From assembly GCA_026985655.1 (NCBI GenBank), contig JALSQB010000047.1:1-16520 (forward strand): DNA of 16,520 nt, written 5' to 3'. The notes below the pieces were generated by a model. That model did no database searches, had not been told where the DNA came from, and saw nothing but the letters and a program-made list of their open reading frames with translations. Position 1 is the first letter of the stretch, and the number at the start of each line of letters is the position of its first letter. Both the position numbers and the translations under genes were made by a program. Source of the stretch: Campylobacteraceae bacterium. GTDB lineage: Bacteria > Campylobacterota > Campylobacteria > Campylobacterales > Sulfurovaceae. This document shows positions 1 through 6,955 of this stretch, in pieces.

Positions 1-782
1 TTGTTACCCATTTTATAGGCAGCACCTACGCCAATCTCTGCTGGTTGGTCAAGTTGGTCACCTGAAGTAACAGAATGTACACCAAAGTCACGCATGGCAT
101 TGGAAATGTTGCCTTTATAATTTGCTGCTATTTTTGATTTATAGAGTCCACCTAAAGTCAAATCTCCTAAATCATACGCCAAACCTGCACTCATACCCAA
201 ACCAACACTTGAATCTTTTTTATTTTGTGATGCACCTGCTGGTGTTTGATAGTTAATTTCTAAAGTAGAGTATTGAAGTACTGGTGCTACGGCTACGGTT
301 AAATCTCCTGTGGTGTAGGCAACAGGAATAGAGAGTTTTGCAATGCCCAATTCTGTTTGCATTCCAAAGACACCTGAATTTTGTTTTGCTTTTTTATAGT
401 CTGTACCCATACCTGCTGTACCTGCTAAAGAGATACCCCAAACGATGTTTTCATTGTTTCTATGTGCATACGCAAAGCCAGGAATAAACGAACGGTCTGC
501 ATCAGATTTACTTGTCGCAGTCATAGCACTTGTTAATTGTGGGTGAGCATCAGATTTAAAATTAACATCGGGTTGAAACATGGTAACATAACCTGTAAAC
601 TCTGAACCTTTAACATCTTTAATCATCGCAGGGTTAGCGTAAAGTGATTCAGCTCCATGAGAAACTGCCATACCCACGCCCCCCATACCAGTCGATTTTG
701 CTCCATCTCCTATCATCAGGTCACCATTGGTTGCAAAAAGTGTTGCTGAAGCGATGGTTGAGAGTAAAATAATTTTTTTCAT
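1..782 (-). CDS. FadL/OmpP1/TodX-family outer-membrane transport protein (3' end outside window)
   Basis: About 260 codons are open from an ATG at 782 down to the window edge with no stop, so the C-terminal part is missing. The start is supported by AAGGA (793-789) six bases upstream. The product begins with a Sec signal peptide (MKKIILLSTIASATLFA). Next comes a FadL-like N-terminal stretch with GAKSTGMGG at about residues 27-35 and then ESLYANPA, the usual 'asn-pro-ala' hatch region. After that, alternating Gly/aromatic strands suggest a beta-barrel. FadL proteins are 14-stranded outer-membrane channels that import hydrophobic compounds; the substrate here cannot be told. The gene diverges from kdsB. 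A TATAAT box lies at 817-812 (minus). Family assignment is fairly confident and the specific role is not. Confidence 0.8.
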   Translation of the reverse strand, partial: MKKIILLSTIASATLFATNGDLMIGDGAKSTGMGGVGMAVSHGAESLYANPAMIKDVKGSEFTGYVTMFQPDVNFKSDAHPQLTSAMTATSKSDADRSFIPGFAYAHRNNENIVWGISLAGTAGMGTDYKKAKQNSGVFGMQTELGIAKLSIPVAYTTGDLTVAVAPVLQYSTLEINYQTPAGASQNKKDSSVGLGMSAGLAYDLGDLTLGGLYKSKIAANYKGNISNAMRDFGVHSVTSGDQLDQPAEIGVGAAYKMGN

Positions 783-940
783 AATTTTTCCTTTGTAATA
801 TTTATATCTTTATTATAGGTTATAATTCTTAATAAAGCAAGAAAATATTAAAATTAATTATATTTTAATATTAATTATAATCTTAAAATATAATTAAAAT
901 AATTTAGATAGAATTTTACTTAAAAACATTAGGATAACTT
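783..940. promoter_or_regulatory. Divergent AT-rich promoter region between the FadL-like gene and kdsB
   Basis: This 158-base spacer is almost entirely A/T. On the minus strand, TATAAT (817-812) sits about 30 bases before the FadL-like gene. On the plus strand, TATAAT (876-881) and TAGAAT (909-914) are possible -10 boxes for kdsB. No clear -35 box is visible, as is usual in Campylobacterota. An 11-bp AT-only inverted repeat lies at 844-854 and 862-872. Confidence 0.5.
844..872. repeat. 11-bp perfect AT-only inverted repeat
   Basis: AATATTAAAAT at 844-854 is the exact reverse complement of ATTTTAATATT at 862-872, with a 7-base loop. It lies in the divergent spacer just upstream of the kdsB -10 candidate. 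It could be an operator, but such repeats arise easily in DNA with almost no G or C. Confidence 0.5.
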
Positions 941-1657
941 ATGATTATTATTCCTGCTCGTATAGGTTCAAGCCGTTTCCCCAACAAAGTTTTAGCAGAT
1001 GTTGCTGGATTGCCTATGGTTATTCGTACGGCTAAAGCTGTTCAAAATATTGACAAGGTAGCCATAGCTACGGATTCACTAGAGGTGATAGCAATGGCTA
1101 AAAGCCATAACATAGAAGCTGTCATGACTTCTAGCAACCATAACTCAGGTACTGACCGAATTTTTGAAGCTTCTCAAAAGCTAAATCTTAGTGATGATGA
1201 GGTGATTATTAATGTCCAAGGAGATGAACCTTTTATTGAAGAGGAGGTAGTAAGAGCTATTTATGACTTAACAGTTCAAAATAGAGCCGATGAAACAGTG
1301 ATGATGAACTCTTGCTATAAACTGATGCAAAGTCCTGAAGCAGATGACCCTAACATTGTAAAACTCATTACATCTAGCGACAATATGGCACTTTACTTTT
1401 CACGTGCTAAAATCCCCTTTCCTAGAGACCACCATTTTAACAACTACAAAGGGCATTTAGGGATTTATGGTTTTACCAAAAAGTCATTAGAACGCTTCTG
1501 TAAACTTAGCCCTGCCCCACTTGAAGAGATAGAGAAACTCGAACAACTTCGTGCTTTGTATCATGGATTTAAGATTGCCATGGTAGAAGTTGAGACAAAA
1601 AGTTTTGGGATTGATACCCTTGAAGATTTGGAAAATGCTTTAAAAATTCACGGTTAA
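941..1657 (+). CDS. kdsB: 3-deoxy-manno-octulosonate cytidylyltransferase (CMP-Kdo synthetase)
   Basis: This cytoplasmic enzyme activates Kdo with CTP to give CMP-Kdo for the lipopolysaccharide inner core. The 238 residues are close to the usual length of about 245-250. Residues 2-18 hold the nucleotide-binding motif PARIGSSRFPNK, and the metal/substrate motif NVQGDEPF is at 91-98. GHLGIYGF (171-178), EKLEQLRAL (198-206) and GIDT (223-226) are the other KdsB signatures. The start at 941 has AGGA (931-934) six bases upstream. It probably has its own promoter in the AT-rich spacer. The gap of 83 bases to htrA contains a separate -10 candidate and a weak hairpin, so the two genes may be transcribed separately. 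Identity is very secure. Confidence 0.96.
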   Translation: MIIIPARIGSSRFPNKVLADVAGLPMVIRTAKAVQNIDKVAIATDSLEVIAMAKSHNIEAVMTSSNHNSGTDRIFEASQKLNLSDDEVIINVQGDEPFIEEEVVRAIYDLTVQNRADETVMMNSCYKLMQSPEADDPNIVKLITSSDNMALYFSRAKIPFPRDHHFNNYKGHLGIYGFTKKSLERFCKLSPAPLEEIEKLEQLRALYHGFKIAMVEVETKSFGIDTLEDLENALKIHG

Positions 1658-1680
1658 TGATTTATTAACTTTTGATTTTC
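1653..1680 (+). terminator. Weak possible terminator hairpin after kdsB
   Basis: GTTAAT (1653-1658), a GATTT loop and ATTAAC (1664-1669) form a 6-bp stem that overlaps the kdsB stop codon. It is followed by TTTTGATTTTC. The stem has little GC, so it could be an inefficient intrinsic terminator or chance. Confidence 0.25.
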
Positions 1681-1697
1681 TATTTATTTATGTTAAT

Positions 1698-1709
1698 GTT
1701 ATATACTAT
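1698..1709 (+). promoter_or_regulatory. Candidate htrA promoter (-10 TATACT)
   Basis: TATACT at 1702-1707 lies 33 bases before the htrA start, a fitting distance for a short leader. The surrounding 12 bases, GTTATATACTAT, recur exactly at 6906-6917 upstream of the histidine kinase gene. Confidence 0.45.
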
Positions 1710-1740
1710 TTAATAATAGATAAGACTATGAAGGACTTTA

Positions 1741-3147
1741 ATGTATAAAACTATTTTACTCTCTGGCTTAGTGTCAGCTTCTCTCTTAGCAGGAGAGATA
1801 AACTTTCAAAATGCACCCAAAGCACCCTTGCACAAACTTCCCAATGGTAAAAATAAAATCTTCTCTTTTCATGAGATATTAAAAGATGCCATGCATTCTG
1901 TGGTCAATATCTCAACCAAAACCATTGTAAACAACAATCAAAATAGACAAAGACTCTACAACGACCCATTTTTTCAAGAGTTTTTTGGGCAAGGAGCACA
2001 AACACAACAAGCACCAACCAAAAGAGACAATGCTTTAGGCTCTGGGGTAATTGTCTCTGAAGATGGCTACATTGTAACCAATAACCATGTCCTAACCGAT
2101 GCCGATGAAATTACCGTTGTGATTAAAGGTTCAAGCAAAAAATACCAAGCCAAAGTCATTGGAAAAGACAAAGACAGTGATTTAGCCGTCATAAAAATAG
2201 ACGCACAAGGGCTTACCCCTATTAAACTAAGTCACATTAATGATGTTAAATTAGGCGATGTTGTCTTTGCCATTGGGAACCCTTTTGGGGTAGGAGAAAC
2301 CGTAACACAAGGAATTATTTCAGCCCTTAACAAAAGCCATGTGGGCATTAATAAATATGAAAACTTCATTCAAACCGATGCCTCCATTAATCCTGGAAAC
2401 TCTGGAGGAGCATTAATTGACTCTCGTGGGGCATTAATTGGGATTAACGCTGCCATTCTCTCTCAATCAGGAGGTAACCATGGCATTGGATTTAGTATTC
2501 CCATTGACATGGTACGCAATGTCGTAAGTAAACTCATTAAAGATGGAAAAGTAAACCGTGGATTTATGGGGGTTAATATCTCTGAAATGACTGAAAAGTT
2601 AAAAAAACTTTACCACCATCAAGAAGGTGCGATTGTAACCAATATTCAGCTCAACTCTCCTGCTAACTTAGCACAACTTCAACGTGGTGATTTAATCTAT
2701 GGCATCAATGGCAAAACAATAAAAACACCCTCTGACCTACAACGTATTGTTAGCTCTTTTTCTCCTAATGAAACCATTAAAATTTTCATAGAACGTGAAC
2801 AGAAGAACTTAGTTAAAGAGTTACAACTTGCCAATCTTAATGGTAGCTCTAAAATAACAGGAAACTTAATCAAAATTGAAGGTTTACGGCTTAGCGAATT
2901 AACCCCTCAAATACGCCAAGAGTATCAAATTCACCCGAGTATTACAGGTGCTTATATTGAGGGAGTACTTGATAAAAGCCAAGCCGATAAAAATGGTTTT
3001 ATGGCTGGAGATATTATTATTCAAATTGAAAATCAAACCATTAAAAATGTGGCTGATGCAACACATGCTTTTAAAGCATTAAAAGGCATGACCAAAAGAG
3101 TTTATGTCAATCGCGAAGGATTCATCTTATTATTGGTAACAAAATAG
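1741..3147 (+). CDS. htrA: HtrA/Deg-family periplasmic serine protease
   Basis: This is a periplasmic protease and chaperone that degrades or refolds misfolded envelope proteins. A signal peptide (MYKTILLSGLVSASLLAG) comes first. The trypsin-like domain follows at about residues 45-270 with the full triad: His116 in TNNHVL, Asp147 in DSDLAV and Ser221 in NPGNSGG. Two PDZ domains follow, at about 275-365 and 380-465. The 468-residue length is normal. AAGGA at 1731-1735 is 5 bases before the ATG. The gene converges on hspR-cbpA, leaving only 20 bases between the coding regions. An htrA / cbpA-hspR grouping is also known in Campylobacter jejuni. Campylobacterota HtrA can also be secreted and cleave host proteins, but nothing here shows that. 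Confidence 0.96.
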   Translation: MYKTILLSGLVSASLLAGEINFQNAPKAPLHKLPNGKNKIFSFHEILKDAMHSVVNISTKTIVNNNQNRQRLYNDPFFQEFFGQGAQTQQAPTKRDNALGSGVIVSEDGYIVTNNHVLTDADEITVVIKGSSKKYQAKVIGKDKDSDLAVIKIDAQGLTPIKLSHINDVKLGDVVFAIGNPFGVGETVTQGIISALNKSHVGINKYENFIQTDASINPGNSGGALIDSRGALIGINAAILSQSGGNHGIGFSIPIDMVRNVVSKLIKDGKVNRGFMGVNISEMTEKLKKLYHHQEGAIVTNIQLNSPANLAQLQRGDLIYGINGKTIKTPSDLQRIVSSFSPNETIKIFIEREQKNLVKELQLANLNGSSKITGNLIKIEGLRLSELTPQIRQEYQIHPSITGAYIEGVLDKSQADKNGFMAGDIIIQIENQTIKNVADATHAFKALKGMTKRVYVNREGFILLLVTK

Positions 3148-3167
3148 AACCTACGAATTATAAACGT

Positions 3168-3542
3168 TTAATCTTTAAAAATGACAATGTCGTAATTGCT
3201 CGTGGTTACGACTGATTTATGCTTAGGAACTGCCCCATTATGATTGACTTTAGAGAGTTCTTCTCTTAAGTCTTTAATCTCATTATTCATTAAATCCATC
3301 TGCTCTTTAAGCTTTAAAATAACATCTACTCCTGCTAAGTTTATGCCCATTTTACGTGTAAGTTGCAGTACAAATTTAATCTTATCAATATCACGTTGTG
3401 AGTAGAGTCGCATACGCCCTTGTGTTCGTGAGGGGCAAATTAGACCCTCTTTTTCATATTGACGTAAGGTTTGTGGGTGAATATCTAACATTGTAGAGAC
3501 AACAGAAATAAGATAAACAGGTTCATCATAACTATGATGCAT
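3168..3542 (-). CDS. hspR: HspR, MerR-family heat-shock repressor
   Basis: HspR is a DNA-binding repressor of chaperone genes, which it silences by binding HAIR-type inverted repeats. The 124-residue protein opens with a winged-helix MerR domain. VVSTMLDIHPQTLRQYEKEG (about 14-33) is the helix-turn-helix, and RTQGRMRLYSQRDIDKI is the wing and following helix. A coiled-coil stretch rich in Lys, Glu and Leu covers about 76-100. The start is 3 bases after the cbpA stop, and the ribosome-binding site GAGGAG lies inside the last cbpA codons, so the two genes are very likely translationally coupled. In Helicobacter and Campylobacter the same pair is autoregulated. The operator candidate is at 4460-4479, before cbpA. 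Confidence 0.93.
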   Translation of the reverse strand: MHHSYDEPVYLISVVSTMLDIHPQTLRQYEKEGLICPSRTQGRMRLYSQRDIDKIKFVLQLTRKMGINLAGVDVILKLKEQMDLMNNEIKDLREELSKVNHNGAVPKHKSVVTTSNYDIVIFKD

Positions 3543-3545
3543 ACG

Positions 3546-4412
3546 CTACTCCTCAGATGCAATTTCGCTTGATGGCAATTTCTCTTCTAGCATATTTTTT
3601 AAATCTTCATCTAAATCATCTACATTTGGTAAAATAATATTGGCAGTAAAATAGAGATTACCCATAAGTGTGGTTTTTCTATCTTTTACCCCTTTACCTT
3701 TAATTCTGAACTTCTGTCCATTTTTAGTACCTTTTGGCACTTTAAGCGTAATATCATCATAAAGTGATGTTGAAACAGTTATTTTTCCACCAAATAGTGC
3801 CTCTTTTAACGGAACATCCATTGTGGTATATAAATCATTCTCTTTTCGCTCAAAAGTAGGAGATGGGGCAACTTCAACTTTAATCAGTAAATCACCATTT
3901 TTTCCCATGCCAGAGTGACCTTTCCCTCGTACTCTTAAGGTCTCACCATTTTTAATTCCTGCTGGGATTTTAATGTCAAAACCATCACCACTAACAGAGA
4001 CATGATGTTTTCCACCAAGTACAGAGACAGCAAAAGGAATGGTAATGGTCGTTTTTTGGTCAAGATCCATAGAACCTCCACCAAATCCACCTCCACCGAA
4101 ACCTCCTGCTCCACCAAAGATATTTTTAAGAAGTTCATCTAAATCTACATTCGAACCTCCTTGGGTTTGAGCAAAGTCATGAAAATTTTGACCTCCAAAT
4201 ATCTGGTCGCCATACATATCGTATTCATCTTTTTTCTTTTTATCAGAGAGTACTTCATACGCAGCATTAATCTCTTTAAATTTATCAATGGCTGATTCAT
4301 CTTTATTGACATCTGGGTGGTATTTACGGGCTAACTTTCTATAAGCTTTCTTAATCTCATCGGCACTGGCACTTTCACTTACTCCTAAAGTCTCATATAA
4401 ACTTTTTGACAT
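3546..4412 (-). CDS. cbpA: CbpA/DnaJ-type co-chaperone (class II, no zinc finger)
   Basis: This J-protein stimulates the ATPase of DnaK and delivers clients to it in the cytoplasm. The J domain is residues 1-66, with the essential HPD at 32-34. A Gly/Phe-rich linker, with a run of glycines, lies at about 95-113. The two beta-rich substrate-binding domains and C-terminal dimerisation segment follow. The CxxCxGxG zinc-finger repeats of DnaJ itself are absent, which marks it as CbpA type. The length of 288 residues is usual. It is the first gene of the cbpA-hspR pair, with a TTGACA/TATAAT promoter just upstream. An overlapping minus-strand frame at 3935-4138 is only a shadow of the glycine-rich region. 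Confidence 0.93.
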   Translation of the reverse strand: MSKSLYETLGVSESASADEIKKAYRKLARKYHPDVNKDESAIDKFKEINAAYEVLSDKKKKDEYDMYGDQIFGGQNFHDFAQTQGGSNVDLDELLKNIFGGAGGFGGGGFGGGSMDLDQKTTITIPFAVSVLGGKHHVSVSGDGFDIKIPAGIKNGETLRVRGKGHSGMGKNGDLLIKVEVAPSPTFERKENDLYTTMDVPLKEALFGGKITVSTSLYDDITLKVPKGTKNGQKFRIKGKGVKDRKTTLMGNLYFTANIILPNVDDLDEDLKNMLEEKLPSSEIASEE

Positions 4413-4444
4413 TCTTTTTACCTTGTTTTCATAATATTAAGAAA

Positions 4445-4479
4445 ATTATATCAAAAACTCTTAGTCGATGTCAATCAAG
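4445..4479 (-). promoter_or_regulatory. cbpA-hspR promoter with overlapping HAIR-like HspR operator
   Basis: On the minus strand, TTGACA (4474-4469) and TATAAT (4450-4445) are perfect sigma-70 boxes, separated by 18 bases. This is the strongest promoter in the window. A HAIR-like repeat (family consensus CTTGAGT-N7-ACTCAAG) overlaps the -35. The half-site CTTGATT at 4479-4473 matches 6 of 7 bases. After 7 bases comes ACTAAG at 4465-4460, which is the second half-site with one base missing. Bound HspR would cover the -35 box. The boxes are seen directly; the operator call is an inference. Confidence 0.6.
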
Positions 4480-4485
4480 GTTATG

Positions 4486-5013
4486 TTATTTTTCAGATTG
4501 ATTTTCAATTAAGCTAAAAACAACAATAAAGAGTGGAATCGCCAAAAAAGTAAGATAGGGTATTAGAAGCAATAGCTCCTTTGAATTTAAATAAAAAAAG
4601 CCTAAAACCAGTAAACAATATGCCCCTAAACGATAAAAAGAAAAAGAGGCTTTAGCATCTTTACTTGTTTCCCAAATAGAACGTCTGGATTTTTTTAAAT
4701 TGGCACGTTCCTCTTTGACCACATCGACTAAGGTGCGATGGCAATCGTCCCCTACATCTACCTTTTCTTCATCATACAAATCATAAGGGTCTTCAAGTTT
4801 ATCTAAAGTATCGCGTCCATCATCAGTCACTGCCCCTGCTTTAAGTGCTTTACTTACCATCTTTTTATGGGAATTCATTGAAGCCAACATAATTAAAGCT
4901 GAAGAAAAAAAAGCAATTTGGGCATTAATCAACCATATCTGACCTTGCCATAAGTAGATAACAACTGCTAACAAAAAGTCTATAAGCAATAAATTTAAAA
5001 GTACTTTTTTCAT
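4486..5013 (-). CDS. Four-helix inner-membrane protein of unknown function
   Basis: The 175-residue protein has hydrophobic segments at about 4-22, 28-46, 129-143 and 146-168. Between helices 2 and 3 is a strongly charged loop of about 80 residues, rich in Asp, Glu and Lys, which is probably cytoplasmic. The start ATG shares one base with the stop of the AtpZ-like gene (TAATG at 5013), so the two are probably translationally coupled and may work together. No catalytic motif is visible and I do not recognise a named family. The topology loosely recalls AtpI, the four-helix partner of AtpZ in other bacteria, but no sequence signature supports that. The gene appears to be the last of the mtnN operon. 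Confidence 0.8.
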   Translation of the reverse strand: MKKVLLNLLLIDFLLAVVIYLWQGQIWLINAQIAFFSSALIMLASMNSHKKMVSKALKAGAVTDDGRDTLDKLEDPYDLYDEEKVDVGDDCHRTLVDVVKEERANLKKSRRSIWETSKDAKASFSFYRLGAYCLLVLGFFYLNSKELLLLIPYLTFLAIPLFIVVFSLIENQSEK

Positions 5014-5318
5014 TAATATTTATCATCTTCATCGTCATCTGAATCATCATATTGACGGTGTCTATAACGTGGGTCATCTGCCAATTCATCTAAAGATTTT
5101 TTCTGCTTTTCATAGGCTTTATAGACATTTAAAATAGCTGATGAAACACCAATAAATACCCCGACCCAAAGTAACCATGAAACCCCTGTAATATTTTTTA
5201 AAAATAATCCCAAAGCGACCCCAATTAACACAGCCACAACCATAGATATACCCAAGCTAAGTCCATCAGCAGCAGATACTATCTTTTTTAATTTTGGTTC
5301 ATCTTCTCTCTCTTGCAT
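5013..5318 (-). CDS. atpZ: AtpZ/AtpI-family small membrane protein
   Basis: This 101-residue protein has two transmembrane helices (about 19-40 and 46-66). Their pattern, GLSLGISMVVAVLIGVALG then WVGVFIGVSSAILNVYKAY, fits the ATPase_gene1 (AtpZ/AtpI) family. Members sit beside F-type ATP synthase operons in many bacteria and are thought to aid c-ring assembly or ion supply. Here no ATP synthase gene is nearby. The C-terminal tail is extremely acidic, with a run of Asp and Glu over about 91-99. A strong AAGGAG precedes the ATG. It starts 18 bases after ttcA and overlaps the downstream membrane protein gene by one base. The family is fairly secure and the role is inferred. Confidence 0.8.
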   Translation of the reverse strand: MQEREDEPKLKKIVSAADGLSLGISMVVAVLIGVALGLFLKNITGVSWLLWVGVFIGVSSAILNVYKAYEKQKKSLDELADDPRYRHRQYDDSDDDEDDKY

Positions 5319-5336
5319 TACAACTCCTTCAATAAG

Positions 5337-6125
5337 TTAAATATCATCTCTATCCCAACGCTCTGGGTCTAAAAAAGTATCATCGTGAATGTGTTTAAAT
5401 GATGCTTTTATCATTTTAAATACACGGGAATTCTCTTTTTCTAAATTTTCTAACCACCGTTTTGTATCGGCTCTGGCATGAGGCATTTTTACCTCTTTGA
5501 GCATAGCAGGACAAGCTTCATCGCCAATGGGTTGAAGATTATTATCATCAGCAAAGGCACGAAGTTGTTTCTCTCTGGCTTCAATAAGTGGGCGAATTAG
5601 ATGAAATCCTCGCTGGGTTTTATAAATCGGTGCCATCGCTCGCATCGTTCCATTGTAAAACATATTCATAAAAAAACTCTCTACCGTATCATCAAAATGG
5701 TGTCCAAGTGCCACTTTGTTAAAGCCGTGTTCCTCTGCAAATGTATATAATGCCCCTCTTCTCATACGCGAAAAGTAAGAACAAAAGGAGGAGTTTTCAC
5801 GTATGGCATCATTGGATATTTCATAAATATTGGTCTCATAAACCGTATGTTTAATGTTATACGTTTTACAATGTTCAATCAAATCAGCATAATGTTCCCC
5901 AGGCATTCCGTAGTTAATGGTACATGCTTCAAATTCAAATTTAAAAGGTGCATGACGCTGAATATGTTTCATAATATGGATTAAGGCTAAAGAGTCTTTT
6001 CCCCCACTCAATCCTACCAAAACTTTGTCACCCTCACCTACAAGTTTAAACGTAGCATTTGTTTTTCCTGCAACGCGTAAAAGCTTTTTGGAGATGTTTA
6101 ATTTATTTTCTAATGTTCTCGCCAT
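5337..6125 (-). CDS. ttcA: TtcA-like tRNA 2-thiocytidine synthetase (PP-loop ATPase), altered cluster motif
   Basis: TtcA adenylates cytidine 32 of certain tRNAs and replaces the oxygen with sulphur, using an Fe-S cluster. The PP-loop SGGKDS is at residues 40-45, GHHFDD at 141-146 and SRMRRG at 119-124, all TtcA signatures. The 262-residue length is slightly short of E. coli TtcA. In E. coli the cluster ligands are Cys122, Cys125 and Cys222. Here the CxxC pair reads C115-S-Y-F118, so the second cysteine is phenylalanine, while a likely third ligand, Cys205 in EACPAM, is kept. I re-read the bases at 5760-5800 and the TTT codon is clear. This may be a divergent subfamily with a different ligand or chemistry. 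It lies in an operon after mtnN, separated by a hairpin. Confidence 0.82.
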   Translation of the reverse strand: MARTLENKLNISKKLLRVAGKTNATFKLVGEGDKVLVGLSGGKDSLALIHIMKHIQRHAPFKFEFEACTINYGMPGEHYADLIEHCKTYNIKHTVYETNIYEISNDAIRENSSFCSYFSRMRRGALYTFAEEHGFNKVALGHHFDDTVESFFMNMFYNGTMRAMAPIYKTQRGFHLIRPLIEAREKQLRAFADDNNLQPIGDEACPAMLKEVKMPHARADTKRWLENLEKENSRVFKMIKASFKHIHDDTFLDPERWDRDDI

Positions 6126-6138
6126 ATTTTTCCTCTAT

Positions 6139-6160
6139 TGGTGCATTAAAATGCACCCTA
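6139..6160. repeat. Palindromic hairpin between mtnN and ttcA (REP-like)
   Basis: GGTGCAT (6140-6146), loop TAAA and ATGCACC (6151-6157) form a perfect 7-bp stem (8 bp if the loop closes to two bases). It fills most of the 37-base gap between the mtnN stop and ttcA start. No T-run follows on the minus strand, so it is not a standard terminator. On the minus strand it reads TAGGGTGCATTTTAATGCACC, which resembles the 'GTAGGGTGCGTTT..ACGCACC' palindromes dispersed in many bacterial genomes. That resemblance is from memory, not a search. Confidence 0.6.
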
Positions 6161-6162
6161 CT

Positions 6163-6855
6163 TTAATCTATTTTTTCAACCATATCTAAAATAAAATTGG
6201 CTGAAATCTTGGCTGAACTCACCATAAAGGCATCAAAATCCATCTCTGCTTCATCATTGGCTGTGTCTGAAATGGCTCTTAAAATAAAGAACGGAATATC
6301 TAAGGCATCACAAACAACAGCCACCGAAGCCCCTTCCATCTCTAATGCATCGGCTTGAAAATTTTTAGCAATAAACGCTTTACGCTCATTTGAAGCGACA
6401 AATTGGTCACCTGTGGCAATTGTTCCTTCTATCAAAGAGAGTTCATTCTTTTGAGCTACCTCTTTGGCAATTTGACGTAAATTTGCATCTGTCTCAACAA
6501 ATTTAGCTCCCTCTGGCACAAAACCAAAGTCATGACCAAAAATTGAAATGTCCAAATCATGTTGGCACAATTTATCAGCAATAATTAAATCACCAATCTT
6601 AAGACTTGGATTGATAGCTCCTGCTACCCCTGAAAATAAAAGTTTATCACAAGCAAATTTTTCTAAAAGCGTTGAAGCCGTTAATGATGAAAAAACTTTT
6701 CCTATTTTGGAGTAAGCAATGACCAACTCTTTTCCTTTATAGGTCGATTCATAGTAACTATTATTTGCATATTCAACTTTTTTAACATTTTCTACTTGTT
6801 CTAACAAAGGGGCTATCTCTTCAGGCATTGCACCCATAATGGCAATTTTACTCAT
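6163..6855 (-). CDS. mtnN: MTA/SAH nucleosidase, probably also aminofutalosine nucleosidase
   Basis: This enzyme cleaves adenine from methylthioadenosine and S-adenosylhomocysteine. In Campylobacterota the same enzyme (also called Pfs or MqnB) also splits 6-amino-6-deoxyfutalosine, a step of the futalosine menaquinone pathway. The 230 residues keep the catalytic and ribose-binding positions in E. coli numbering: Glu12 in PEE, Glu174 in EMEGA and Asp197 in SDTAN. GVAGAINPSLKIGDLI (76-91) and GDQFVAS (149-155) are further signatures. AGGA (6867-6864) lies 8 bases before the ATG and a TATAAT box lies at 6888-6883 (minus). It is probably the first gene of the mtnN-ttcA-atpZ-orf175 operon. Substrate range cannot be read from sequence alone. 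Confidence 0.93.
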   Translation of the reverse strand: MSKIAIMGAMPEEIAPLLEQVENVKKVEYANNSYYESTYKGKELVIAYSKIGKVFSSLTASTLLEKFACDKLLFSGVAGAINPSLKIGDLIIADKLCQHDLDISIFGHDFGFVPEGAKFVETDANLRQIAKEVAQKNELSLIEGTIATGDQFVASNERKAFIAKNFQADALEMEGASVAVVCDALDIPFFILRAISDTANDEAEMDFDAFMVSSAKISANFILDMVEKID

Positions 6856-6882
6856 ATAAATTTTCCTAATTAATTTTCTAAA

Positions 6883-6917
6883 ATTATAGCTAAATGATTA
6901 AAAAAGTTATATACTAT
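6883..6917. promoter_or_regulatory. Divergent promoters for mtnN (minus) and the histidine kinase (plus)
   Basis: TATAAT at 6888-6883 (minus) is about 30 bases before the mtnN start. TATACT at 6910-6915 (plus) lies within GTTATATACTAT (6906-6917), the 12-mer also found before htrA. No clear -35 boxes are seen. Confidence 0.45.
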
Positions 6918-6955
6918 GTTAAAAATAAAATTTTTAACAAAAAAAGGGACATATC

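Noticed and set aside
3161..3170. TAAACGTTTA palindrome between htrA and hspR
   Set aside because: A 10-bp palindrome with no T-run, overlapping the hspR stop codon, is too short to call a terminator or operator.
3935..4138. 67-residue minus-strand frame inside cbpA
   Set aside because: It is a frame-shifted reading of the glycine-rich linker of cbpA.
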